Numbered from the stretch's first letter, positions 1 through 5,926 are shown. The stretch is DNA of 6,660 nucleotides from Planctomicrobium sp. (GCA_029259835.1 JAJDEL010000871.1:1-6660), one strand, 5' to 3'. Translations and numbers: made by a program. Notes: generated by a model from the sequence alone, not told the origin.

Positions 1-569
1 CAGCGACAAATATCGGTTCGCTCATGCAGTTGTGTGCCGACCGCCGCGGGATCTACAAAAACACAGAGTTTCTCGGAACCGACCGCGCACAACTAGTCTA
101 CGAACTGCCGCTGGCGGAAATCATTTATGACATGCACGACAAGTTAAAGTCCATCACGCGCGGCTACGGAACGATGGATTATGAAGTGATCGGTTTCGTC
201 GCGGCGGACCTCGTGAAGTTGGATGTTCTCGTTAAGGGAACGCTCGTCGAAGCACTCGCTACAATTGTTCATCGGGACACTTCGGAACGCCGGGGCAGAG
301 CACTTGTTAAGAAACTGAAAAAAGAAATCCCAAAACATCAGTTCGAAGTCGCTCTGCAGGCAGCCATCGGAGCGCGAGTAATCGCTCGCGAAACAATCTC
401 TGCGTTCCGCAAGAATGTCACTGCCAAGTGTTACGGTGGAGATATTTCCCGAAAACGCAAGCTTCTCGAAAAGCAGAAAAAGGGAAAGAAGCGAATGAAG
501 CAATTCGGTCAGGTTGAAATTCCACAAAAAGCGTTTCTATCTGTACTGGAAGCTGGAAACGATGGTTGA
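1..569 (+). CDS. lepA: Elongation factor 4 (LepA), C-terminal part; 5' end outside window
   Basis: This is the end of LepA/EF4, the ribosome-associated GTPase that acts on elongating or initiating ribosomes in the cytoplasm. The reading frame is open from base 3, so about 188 residues are present out of roughly 600 for the family. The GTPase domain and domain II lie to the left of the window. Visible landmarks are the elongation-factor-G-like segment ([13 protein letters not shown], then [18 protein letters not shown] and SRGYG-like [11 protein letters not shown]) and the LepA-specific C-terminal domain: [42 protein letters not shown] and the basic [11 protein letters not shown]. These match E. 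coli LepA closely from memory, including the ending ([12 protein letters not shown]). The ATG at 24 is an internal methionine, not the start. The stop is TGA at 567-569. No truncation or frameshift is seen in the part present. Identification is secure. Confidence 0.97.
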   Translation, partial: ATNIGSLMQLCADRRGIYKNTEFLGTDRAQLVYELPLAEIIYDMHDKLKSITRGYGTMDYEVIGFVAADLVKLDVLVKGTLVEALATIVHRDTSERRGRALVKKLKKEIPKHQFEVALQAAIGARVIARETISAFRKNVTAKCYGGDISRKRKLLEKQKKGKKRMKQFGQVEIPQKAFLSVLEAGNDG

Positions 570-679
570 CGACCGCTTGTTTGAGACGGTTGTTCAGGTC
601 GTTACGTTTGTGCGCACGACTCCACGCAATCACTCTTACTGATATGGCTTGATGGTTAAAGAGAAATCTGCGATCCTCA
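570..679. other. Spacer between lepA and the DUF1501 gene
   Basis: This 110-bp spacer has no convincing terminator or promoter. A 6-bp inverted repeat (ACGACC at 569-574, GGTCGT at 597-602) starts on the lepA stop codon, but its loop is 22 nt and no T-run follows. The self-complementary octamer GTGCGCAC lies at about 610-617. A purine-rich stretch (AAAGAGAAA, about 658-666) precedes the TTG start at 680 by 13 nt and is at best a weak ribosome binding site. Confidence 0.4.
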
Positions 680-2146
680 TTGAATCATCCTGCCTTCCTT
701 CCATCGGAGAATCCGGTGCCGCACCTCAATCCACTTGAATCACATCATTCGCGCCGTTCGTTTTTAGGGCGAACCGCATTAGGTACAATGGGTTTCGGAG
801 CCTTGAATATCAGCCGGGCAGCCGATGCTGGCCCCACTGGCAGCTCGAAGAAATCCGTCATTTACATCTTTCTCTCTGGTGGTCTGGGGCAGCAAGACAG
901 CTTTGATATGAAACCGAATGCCCCTGCGGACATTCGTGGTGATTTCCAGCCGATCAGCACGGCAACTCCCGGACTTCAAATCTGCGAACACCTTCCACTA
1001 TTGGCGCAGCGCAGTGAGATGTGGTCAGTCGTGCGAAGTTTTTCCCACGCCTACAATGAGCATTCCCAAGGGCACATGGTGATGCTTTCCGGACGCAACG
1101 TGCTTCCAGTCGGATTCGATCCATCGAAGCCGAAACCGACTGACCATCCCTCGATTGCTGCCATTGTTGGGGCAATGCTTCCGGACCAAGGGAGTCTACC
1201 ACCAGCAATGGTCTTGCCTGAAAAGTTGGTCCACCGAACCGGGCGCGTGCTGCCCGGTCAGTTCGCCGGAATTATGGGAGCACATCGAGAACCCTACTTT
1301 CTCGCCGCCAGTCGATTCAATGCGCAAACATACGGGGCATGGCCGGAATATGGTTTTCACCATCAGCGCGGTGCTGAGCTGGTGAAATCATTGAAGTTTC
1401 AAACACCAGTTTTGACTCCTCCTAAAGGAGTCAACGCTAGCCGTGCGAACACGCGGCTACAATTACTGGAAACGATTGAAGGCTCTGGTCAACTGCTCGG
1501 TGACTTACAAGAAACAGATTCAGTCAGCCGCTATCGCGAACGTGCGATTACGATGATGTCAGACCCTAAGATGCGGAAACTCTTTGACGTCACCGAAGCA
1601 CCTGCGAACGAATTAGATAGTTACGGACGAAACACTTTCGGTTGGTCGCTACTACTGGCGAAACGTCTTGTCAAAGAAGGTGTCAACTTCGTTCAAGTCA
1701 ACCTTGGAAACAACGAGACCTGGGACACTCACGGCAATGCTTTCCCTCACCTCAAGGATTATTTGCTGCCGCCGTTTGACCGATCATTGTCAGGTTTGCT
1801 CGACAACTTGAAAGAGGAAGGAATGCTGGATGACACACTTGTCGTTGTCGCAGGTGAATTCGGACGAACTCCGAAGGTCTCTCGGCTCCCAGCCCACTAT
1901 GCACTTCCAGGCCGCGACCACTGGGGGGCATTACAATCCGTGTTGGTTGCCGGAGGCGGTACTGGTGGCGGGCAAGTGCTCGGTTCATCAGACATAAATG
2001 GGGGACATCCGAAAACGGATCGACAATCAGCCGAGAACCTCGCTGCAACAATGTATCAATCACTCGGTTTTACTCGAGGTGCCCACTGGTACGATCTGAG
2101 CGAACGCCCGATCCCGCTCTACCACGCCGACCCCATGCCGCTGTAG
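680..2146 (+). CDS. DUF1501 protein, Tat-exported, alkaline-phosphatase-like fold
   Basis: A 488-residue DUF1501 protein, a family related to the alkaline phosphatase/sulfatase superfamily and abundant in planctomycetes; the substrate is unknown. The N-terminus carries a twin-arginine signal: SRRSFLG at residues 24-30, then a mildly hydrophobic stretch to about residue 47 ending in SRAADA, so export folded through Tat is likely. Family motifs follow in order: FLSGGLGQQDSFDMKP (64-79), SHAYNEHSQGHMVMLSG (122-138), NETWDTHGN (345-353), VVVAGEFGRTPKV (388-400), GRDHW (411-415) and the C-terminal GGHPKTDRQSAENLAATMYQ (441-460). The start is TTG at 680. The next methionine (residue 37) would remove the Tat motif, and the frame is closed upstream at 650-652, so TTG is preferred. 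Many relatives sit beside a DUF1549/DUF1553 cytochrome gene; here the upstream neighbour is lepA and no partner is visible. Family is certain; function is not. Confidence 0.93.
   Translation: MNHPAFLPSENPVPHLNPLESHHSRRSFLGRTALGTMGFGALNISRAADAGPTGSSKKSVIYIFLSGGLGQQDSFDMKPNAPADIRGDFQPISTATPGLQICEHLPLLAQRSEMWSVVRSFSHAYNEHSQGHMVMLSGRNVLPVGFDPSKPKPTDHPSIAAIVGAMLPDQGSLPPAMVLPEKLVHRTGRVLPGQFAGIMGAHREPYFLAASRFNAQTYGAWPEYGFHHQRGAELVKSLKFQTPVLTPPKGVNASRANTRLQLLETIEGSGQLLGDLQETDSVSRYRERAITMMSDPKMRKLFDVTEAPANELDSYGRNTFGWSLLLAKRLVKEGVNFVQVNLGNNETWDTHGNAFPHLKDYLLPPFDRSLSGLLDNLKEEGMLDDTLVVVAGEFGRTPKVSRLPAHYALPGRDHWGALQSVLVAGGGTGGGQVLGSSDINGGHPKTDRQSAENLAATMYQSLGFTRGAHWYDLSERPIPLYHADPMPL
1412..1434 (+). repeat. 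Perfect 9-bp inverted repeat inside the DUF1501 gene
   Basis: TTGACTCCT (1412-1420) and AGGAGTCAA (1426-1434) are exact reverse complements separated by the 5-nt loop CCTAA. The sequence encodes part of VLTPPKGVNA at about residues 244-253. It could form an mRNA hairpin, but no T-run follows and it may be chance. Confidence 0.5.
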
Positions 2147-2200
2147 CCAACCGCGGCCTCAATTCCCCCGCTAAAGAAGGGGCGTCATGCGGCCCGCTCT

Positions 2201-2232
2201 GGTCAAGGGACAAAGGATTGAGGGTCAAGGGA
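2201..2232 (+). repeat. 10-bp direct repeat GGTCAAGGGA, two copies
   Basis: GGTCAAGGGA occurs at 2201-2210 and exactly again at 2223-2232, a 22-bp period. The intervening bases (CAAAGGATTGAG) also contain a related CAAAGGAT unit, so the block reads as a degenerate purine-rich tandem array. The function is unknown. Confidence 0.7.
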
Positions 2233-2236
2233 ATTT

Positions 2237-2274
2237 TACGAATTCGCGTTTGTTTCAATATACGAAAATTTGCG
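2237..2274 (+). repeat. Imperfect direct repeat TACGAA(AA)TTYGCG
   Basis: TACGAATTCGCG (2237-2248) is followed by TACGAAAATTTGCG (2261-2274). The two copies differ by two inserted A residues and one C/T change and are separated by 12 bp. They could be paired binding sites or decayed copies of a dispersed element; the sequence does not decide. Confidence 0.5.
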
Positions 2275-2285
2275 AAGCCTCACGT

Positions 2286-2307
2286 AGGGCAGGCTCCCGC
2301 CTGCCTT
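2286..2307. repeat. GC-rich palindrome (hairpin) of a type dispersed in planctomycete spacers
   Basis: GGCAGGC (2288-2294) and GCCTGCC (2299-2305) form a perfect 7-bp stem around the loop TCCC. It extends to 9 bp with one G-T wobble (2287/2306) and an A-T pair (2286/2307). From memory, near-identical palindromes recur in intergenic regions of planctomycete genomes, resembling REP-type elements. It could also help end transcription from the DUF1501 gene, although no T-run follows (the next bases are CCTCAAAT). Confidence 0.6.
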
Positions 2308-2331
2308 CCTCAAATACAAATCCTACATCAA

Positions 2332-2337
2332 TATAAT
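2332..2337 (+). promoter_or_regulatory. Candidate -10 box (TATAAT) upstream of pabA
   Basis: A perfect TATAAT lies in an AT-rich stretch 34 bp before the ATG at 2372. Transcription would start near 2344, giving a leader of about 28 nt. The expected -35 position (about 2309-2314, CTCAAA) does not resemble TTGACA and there is no extended -10, so this is a plausible but unproven sigma-70-type promoter. Confidence 0.35.
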
Positions 2338-2371
2338 ACTGTGGCTTCACTCTTTGAGTAATGTTTCCGTC

Positions 2372-3055
2372 ATGCGTCCCCAAGTCCTTCTTATAGATAA
2401 CTACGACAGCTTTGTTTTCAATCTGTCTCGCTACCTGGAAGAACTAGGTGTTGGCACAACGGTTGTTCGTAACGATGCCATCACGATTGCAGAAATCCGC
2501 TCGCTTGCTCCCAGTGCCATCATCCTCTCCCCTGGTCCTTGCACTCCAGAAGAGTCCGGAATTTCCGTCGAGGTTGTTCGGGAATTCCATCAATCGATCC
2601 CGATCCTTGGAGTTTGCCTGGGACATCAGGCGATCGCGTCTGCATTCGGTGGGAATATCGTGAAAGCAGCAGAGCCCGTGCATGGTCGAGCGTCGGTGAT
2701 TCACCACGATTCGTTGAATCTGTTTAATGAGTGCGACTCACCGATGACGGTCGCTCGGTATCATTCACTCATTGTTGAAGAAGAATCATTGCCGACTGTG
2801 CTTCAAATTACATCACGGACTGAAGGCCGCATTTTGATGTCGTTCCAGCACCGCAAGCATCCGGTCTATGGAGTGCAATTTCATCCTGAGTCGATTTTGA
2901 CTCATAGCGGACACCAAATATTGACGAACTTTCTGAAGTTGGCAGGGATCCCGACTTCGGCAATCGTGAATTCGGGAGACATGCTTGATGTGGCGGCAGC
3001 GACGAATGATTTCTATCAGCGTCAGATCGCCCCGAACGCTTCACGTCCTCTTTGA
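2372..3055 (+). CDS. pabA: Aminodeoxychorismate/anthranilate synthase glutamine amidotransferase subunit (PabA/TrpG)
   Basis: A class I glutamine amidotransferase subunit. It hydrolyses glutamine and channels ammonia to a chorismate-using partner (PabB or TrpE), making 4-amino-4-deoxychorismate for folate or anthranilate for tryptophan. Numbered from the ATG at 2372 (227 residues), it shows LLIDNYDSFVFNL at 6-18, ILSPGPCTP at 51-59, the nucleophile loop GVCLGHQ with Cys82, HGRASVIHH at 104-112, RYHSLIV at 129-135 and GVQFHPESILT with His171 and Glu173. The catalytic triad is therefore intact. The domain ends near residue 192, and a tail of about 35 residues exceeds the usual 190-residue length. 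An in-frame TTG at 2354 would add six residues; the ATG is preferred because it aligns with family N-termini and fits the upstream TATAAT. Neither start has a good Shine-Dalgarno site. No pabB/trpE lies beside it, and pabA versus trpG cannot be settled from sequence alone. Confidence 0.92.
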   Translation: MRPQVLLIDNYDSFVFNLSRYLEELGVGTTVVRNDAITIAEIRSLAPSAIILSPGPCTPEESGISVEVVREFHQSIPILGVCLGHQAIASAFGGNIVKAAEPVHGRASVIHHDSLNLFNECDSPMTVARYHSLIVEEESLPTVLQITSRTEGRILMSFQHRKHPVYGVQFHPESILTHSGHQILTNFLKLAGIPTSAIVNSGDMLDVAAATNDFYQRQIAPNASRPL

Positions 3056-3087
3056 GAAGATTTGCGTGCGTTTCTTCCGCCTCGACG

Positions 3088-3130
3088 TTATCCTTTGCAA
3101 ACAGGTACGTCCGAAAATCATCAAGGATAA
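3088..3130 (+). promoter_or_regulatory. Inverted repeat overlapping a possible ribosome binding site of the permease
   Basis: TTATCCTT (3088-3095) and AAGGATAA (3123-3130) are exact reverse complements with a 27-nt loop. The right arm contains AAGGA, a candidate Shine-Dalgarno sequence ending 12 nt before the ATG at 3140. If it folds, the hairpin would hide that site, leaving only the weaker GAGCGAG (3131-3137). This is inferred from base pairing alone and does not match a riboswitch class I recognise. Confidence 0.35.
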
Positions 3131-3139
3131 GAGCGAGAC

Positions 3140-4567
3140 ATGATGTCATTGGCTTTAGTTGCGACCGAGACCGCCGGGCATCACGCTCCCGAAGTTGCAA
3201 GCTGGATCACTTATCTTTTCGCAACAATTCTGATGCTGATGATCGCAGCACTCGCATTTGAAGAGAAACTGCATGCAAAGAAGTCGATCATCGTTGGCAC
3301 GTTCGCCGGACTCTGTTTGATTCTGGAAACGATAATTGCCTGGGCATGTGGTGAACGGATTGTCCCATTCGGTCAGGTGACACTTCCAGACGGTCACGCA
3401 ATCGGTCTGCCAGTTTACATTCCAGCCATCGACTGGGAAGTCATTACGATCATTCTGGGTGCGAGTCTCTTTGTCGAAGTGACGAGCAAATCAGGCATTT
3501 TCACCTGGCTTGCAATCAAAGTGACGAAGCTGTCCAAAGGTGATCCTTGGTGGCTCTTGATTTATTACGGGTTGCTCACAGTGATATTTTCAGCGGTTCT
3601 GAACAACGTCACAGCAATGATTATCGTCGGAAGTTTGACTGGTGTTTCGCTGAGGAAACTCAACCGTAGCGACTTGCTGCTTGGTTTTCTTGTGACCGAA
3701 GGTCTGCTGACGAATGTCGGCGGACTGCTGACGCTGATCAGCAGTGTTCCGAATATCATCGTCGGGAACTCTGCCGGAATCAGCTTCGTGAAATTCTTTC
3801 TCACGGCGGCTCCGTATGTCGTCGTCGCGACTGTGGCGACACTCTTCATGGCGAAGTGGCGGTTCAAAATCACTGCACTCAAAACGGATAAAGAAAAACA
3901 AATCGCCGCCGAACTCGTCAATGGATTCGATGAAAACGATAACATTCCGAGCAAAGAGTTCTTCTGGTTTTCGGTCGGTGCGTTGGTCTGCTTCATCGGA
4001 GCACTTTCCGGTCAAGCGTACCTTCCCTGGAACCTCGACAAACTTGGAATGGGGTTCATCGCGCTCTTTTTTGCAGGAGTCGTTCTGCTGGCATATCGTC
4101 ACGATGTTGACAAGTTTTATTCGTCCCTGGACTGGGACTTAATCGCCTTTTTCGCAGCATTGTTCGTCGTCATTAATATGATGGAACATGCTCTCGTGCT
4201 CGATCTCATCGGGAACGGCATTGCGAAAATGCTCTCTTTACCAGCGAGTCTCGCTTCGAGCCTGCTGCTTGTCTCTTCAGCAGTCGCCAGTTCCGTGACT
4301 GATAATATTCCTCTGGCCGCGATGCTGGCGAAAATTTTGGGAGGGATGCAGACGCCGTCCGATTCCTCGTACTGGTGGTGCGTCATTCTCGGCGCGAACC
4401 TCGGCGGTAACCTCACCCCGATTGGCTCCGCTTCAACAGTCGTTGCAATGACAATCATTCACAGGGAGAAGATTCCGTTCTCATTCGTCAAATTCGTCAT
4501 GATGGCAGCCCCTTTTGCGGCAATGCAAATCGTGCTCGCAGTTGTGTACGTGCTCATTGCGCTCTGA
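3140..4567 (+). CDS. ArsB/NhaD-type (ion transporter superfamily) membrane permease
   Basis: A 475-residue polytopic inner-membrane protein of the ion transporter superfamily (COG1055, ArsB/NhaD and P-protein relatives). About 11-12 hydrophobic segments are visible, including roughly 22-40, 47-70, 100-116, 139-165, 180-206, 218-238, 275-292, 304-320, 332-348, 368-390, 410-437 and 452-475. A hydrophilic loop at about 241-273 separates the two halves. Each half has the family's paired motifs: SAVLNNVTAM (151-160) with SSVPNIIVGNSAGISFVKF (201-219), and SSVTDNIPLAAML (384-396) with GANLGGNLTPIGSASTVVAM (418-437). The length suits an Na+/H+ antiporter or anion permease, but the substrate is not determined; no arsenic genes are nearby. 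The start is ATG at 3140 (an ATG follows at 3143), after GAGCGAG. It lies 84 bp downstream of pabA on the same strand, with an inverted repeat in the gap. Asn replaces the usual Asp in the first DNVT-type motif. Confidence 0.85.
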   Translation: MMSLALVATETAGHHAPEVASWITYLFATILMLMIAALAFEEKLHAKKSIIVGTFAGLCLILETIIAWACGERIVPFGQVTLPDGHAIGLPVYIPAIDWEVITIILGASLFVEVTSKSGIFTWLAIKVTKLSKGDPWWLLIYYGLLTVIFSAVLNNVTAMIIVGSLTGVSLRKLNRSDLLLGFLVTEGLLTNVGGLLTLISSVPNIIVGNSAGISFVKFFLTAAPYVVVATVATLFMAKWRFKITALKTDKEKQIAAELVNGFDENDNIPSKEFFWFSVGALVCFIGALSGQAYLPWNLDKLGMGFIALFFAGVVLLAYRHDVDKFYSSLDWDLIAFFAALFVVINMMEHALVLDLIGNGIAKMLSLPASLASSLLLVSSAVASSVTDNIPLAAMLAKILGGMQTPSDSSYWWCVILGANLGGNLTPIGSASTVVAMTIIHREKIPFSFVKFVMMAAPFAAMQIVLAVVYVLIAL

Positions 4568-4590
4568 AAATGTGATCTAAAAACGTTGCG

Positions 4591-5007
4591 TCATGAAAAG
4601 TGATCGCACAAGATTTGCAACACACGATCATTTCCAGAGGGAAAACTGAGACTGTCGAGTTCGTGAAATTTCACCCAACGGAACGGTTCACTCATAGCGT
4701 TGGTTTCTTCTGCATTGATAGGATGGCACAGAAAAAATGTCAGTTCCACGTAGCGGTCTTCGTAATCGTAGATTTCTTGATGCAAAAGTTCGTCAATCTC
4801 GATCTGCAACCCGGTCTCTTCTACGCATTCGCGAATCGCACAGACGTCCGCTGTTTCGTTTGCTTCTTGCTTTCCACCGGGAAATTCATCCATTCCACCG
4901 AGGTGAGATGTCTCAACACGTTTCCCGACAAGAACACGATCCTCAAAAATGACAATCGCAATACTGATTGGAATCACCTTCTTTTGCGGTGGTCGTGTTC
5001 CGTTCAT
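4591..5007 (-). CDS. Nudix hydrolase, MutT-like
   Basis: A 138-residue single-domain Nudix protein, the size of MutT. The complete Nudix box (GX5EX7REUXEEXGU) spans residues 45-67: G45, E51, R59-E60, E63-E64 and G66-L67, with Cys61 at the first hydrophobic position. The glutamates bind Mg2+ for hydrolysis of a nucleoside diphosphate-X substrate. The N-terminus (VIPISIAIVIFEDRVLVGKR), EFPGGKQE (41-48) and the ending FRWVKFHELDSLSFPSGND (109-127) are MutT-style, so 8-oxo-dGTP or another damaged nucleotide is a reasonable guess. However, Asp40 sits where MutT proteins usually have Trp before EFPGGK, so specificity is uncertain. The start is ATG (complement of 5005-5007), with only a weak AAAGAA upstream. 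It converges on the permease gene with 23 bp between stop codons and diverges from the PhyH gene across a 102-bp spacer. Confidence 0.9.
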   Translation of the reverse strand: MNGTRPPQKKVIPISIAIVIFEDRVLVGKRVETSHLGGMDEFPGGKQEANETADVCAIRECVEETGLQIEIDELLHQEIYDYEDRYVELTFFLCHPINAEETNAMSEPFRWVKFHELDSLSFPSGNDRVLQILCDHFS

Positions 5008-5109
5008 AAATTCTTTGCTGTTCTAGCTATTTCACCCACTTGCTGATTGAAGCAAGAATCGGGATCATGGGTTGCGATGCAACAGTGAATCTAACCAAGT
5101 GGAGTCAAT
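5008..5109. promoter_or_regulatory. Divergent spacer between Nudix and PhyH genes, with two small inverted repeats
   Basis: Promoters for both divergent genes should lie in this 102-bp stretch, but no clear -35/-10 pair stands out on either strand. Two inverted repeats share the core TTGC...GCAA: CTTGCT-N6-AGCAAG (5039-5056) and GTTGC-GAT-GCAAC (5071-5083). They may be hairpins or operator sites; the spacer lengths inside them differ, which argues against one common operator. Confidence 0.4.
5101..5104 (+). promoter_or_regulatory. Ribosome binding site of the PhyH gene
   Basis: GGAG ends 5 nt before the ATG at 5110, within AGTGGAGT. This is the clearest Shine-Dalgarno match in the window and fixes the start of the PhyH-family gene. 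Confidence 0.7.
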
Positions 5110-5898
5110 ATGGCATCCGTGACTGATGAAATCGAACAATTTGAACGCGACGGGTTTATCGTTATCGATGGGCTTTTGAGCAGTAGTGAAGTTGAGTTGC
5201 TTTCAAGAATCGCTCGTGCTGACAAGGAACTTTCGGAGTCGTCATACGGGCGTGAAGATGGTGACGGCGTTGCTGTCACACTTTCAGTTCGAAACGAATT
5301 GATCGATGACTACTATTCAGCGATTGCTCGCTCAGAACGGATCGTGAACCTGATGCAGCAACTCCTGGGTGATGAGGTTTATCACTATCATCATAAATTA
5401 ATTCTCAAGGAACCACGCGTAGGAGGAGCCTGGGAATGGCATCAGGATTACGGGTATTGGTACAACAATGGTTGCCTGACACCTGATATGGGAAGCTGCC
5501 TGATCGCCATCGACCGCGCGACCAAAGAGAATGGCTGCCTGCAAGTTTTGGCGGGCTCACACAAAATGGGTCGAATTGATCACGGTTCCATCGGCGACCA
5601 AACTGGAGCAGACCTCGAACGTGTTGCGGTCGCAGTCCAACGTTACAAAACTGTGCATGTGGAACTCGAGCCAGGCTCGGCTGTCTATTTTCATTCAAAC
5701 CTACTGCATCGTTCCGATCAAAACACCAGCGAAAACCCACGCTGGGCACTCATCTGTTGTTACAACACAAAGTCCAACAACCCCTACAAAGAGTCGCGAC
5801 ACCCACGATATTCCACCTTACAGACGTTCTCAGATAGCGAGTTTCTCAACGTAGAAACGAGACAGAGAGATCACCTCAACCAACAATCGCTCACTTAG
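5110..5898 (+). CDS. Phytanoyl-CoA dioxygenase (PhyH) family Fe(II)/2-oxoglutarate oxygenase
   Basis: A 262-residue member of the PhyH family, cytoplasmic non-heme iron oxygenases that couple 2-oxoglutarate decarboxylation to hydroxylation of a substrate. The N-terminal FERDGFIVIDGLLSSSEVE (11-29) is typical. The iron-binding facial triad is visible as His111-Gln-Asp113 in WEWHQDYGYWY and distal His200 in YFHSNLLHRSDQN. Arg211 (NPRWAL), 11 residues after the distal His, is the expected 2-oxoglutarate carboxylate ligand. ENGCLQVLAGSHKMG (140-154) is the usual strand-turn preceding the core. All catalytic residues are present and the length is normal, so the enzyme should be active. Bacterial relatives act on very varied small molecules (ectoine, mitomycin-type and phosphonate substrates among them), so the substrate is not predictable here. 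It has a clear GGAG ribosome binding site. mazG begins 28 bp downstream on the same strand, suggesting co-transcription. Confidence 0.92.
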   Translation: MASVTDEIEQFERDGFIVIDGLLSSSEVELLSRIARADKELSESSYGREDGDGVAVTLSVRNELIDDYYSAIARSERIVNLMQQLLGDEVYHYHHKLILKEPRVGGAWEWHQDYGYWYNNGCLTPDMGSCLIAIDRATKENGCLQVLAGSHKMGRIDHGSIGDQTGADLERVAVAVQRYKTVHVELEPGSAVYFHSNLLHRSDQNTSENPRWALICCYNTKSNNPYKESRHPRYSTLQTFSDSEFLNVETRQRDHLNQQSLT

Positions 5899-5926
5899 GC
5901 GAATTTCATAAATCGAAACGAATTCA

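Larger units (their letters stand above)
2147..2353. other. Repeat-rich intergenic region between DUF1501 and pabA genes
   Basis: No gene is supported here; the minus-strand open frame across it has no recognisable protein features. The spacer is built from short repeated units: a 10-bp direct repeat (2201-2232), a pair of TACGAA...TTYGCG elements (2237-2274) and a GC-rich palindrome (2286-2307). It ends in an AT-rich stretch with a TATAAT box just before pabA. A weak CCCC/GGGG hairpin (about 2165-2182) follows the DUF1501 stop but lacks a T-tract. Confidence 0.6.

Noticed and set aside
569..602. ACGACC/GGTCGT hairpin as a lepA terminator
   Set aside because: The stem is only 6 bp with a 22-nt loop and no following T-run.
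2070..2258. Minus-strand open frame of 62 codons over the DUF1501 end and spacer
   Set aside because: It overlaps the conserved DUF1501 C-terminus and the repeat region and has no recognisable protein features.
2354..2371. TTG start for pabA, adding six residues
   Set aside because: It would leave a leader of about 10 nt from the TATAAT box and adds residues not typical of the family; the ATG at 2372 aligns better. It is not fully excluded.
3590..4102. Minus-strand open frame of 170 codons opposite the permease
   Set aside because: Its composition is highly charged with no domain signal, and it lies inside a clearly coding membrane protein gene; it is an antisense shadow.
3140..4567. Assignment of the permease as arsenite pump ArsB
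   Set aside because: There is no arsR, arsC or arsA nearby and the first half-site motif is atypical, so only the superfamily is supported.
4571..4610. TGTGATC...GATCGCACA as a two-way terminator at the convergent junction
   Set aside because: Pairing needs a bulge, the arms are short and extend into the Nudix coding end; there is no T-tract.
4600..5046. Plus-strand open frame of 148 codons opposite the Nudix gene
   Set aside because: It is slightly longer than the Nudix frame, but it has no family motifs, while the minus strand encodes a complete Nudix box and a MutT-like C-terminus.
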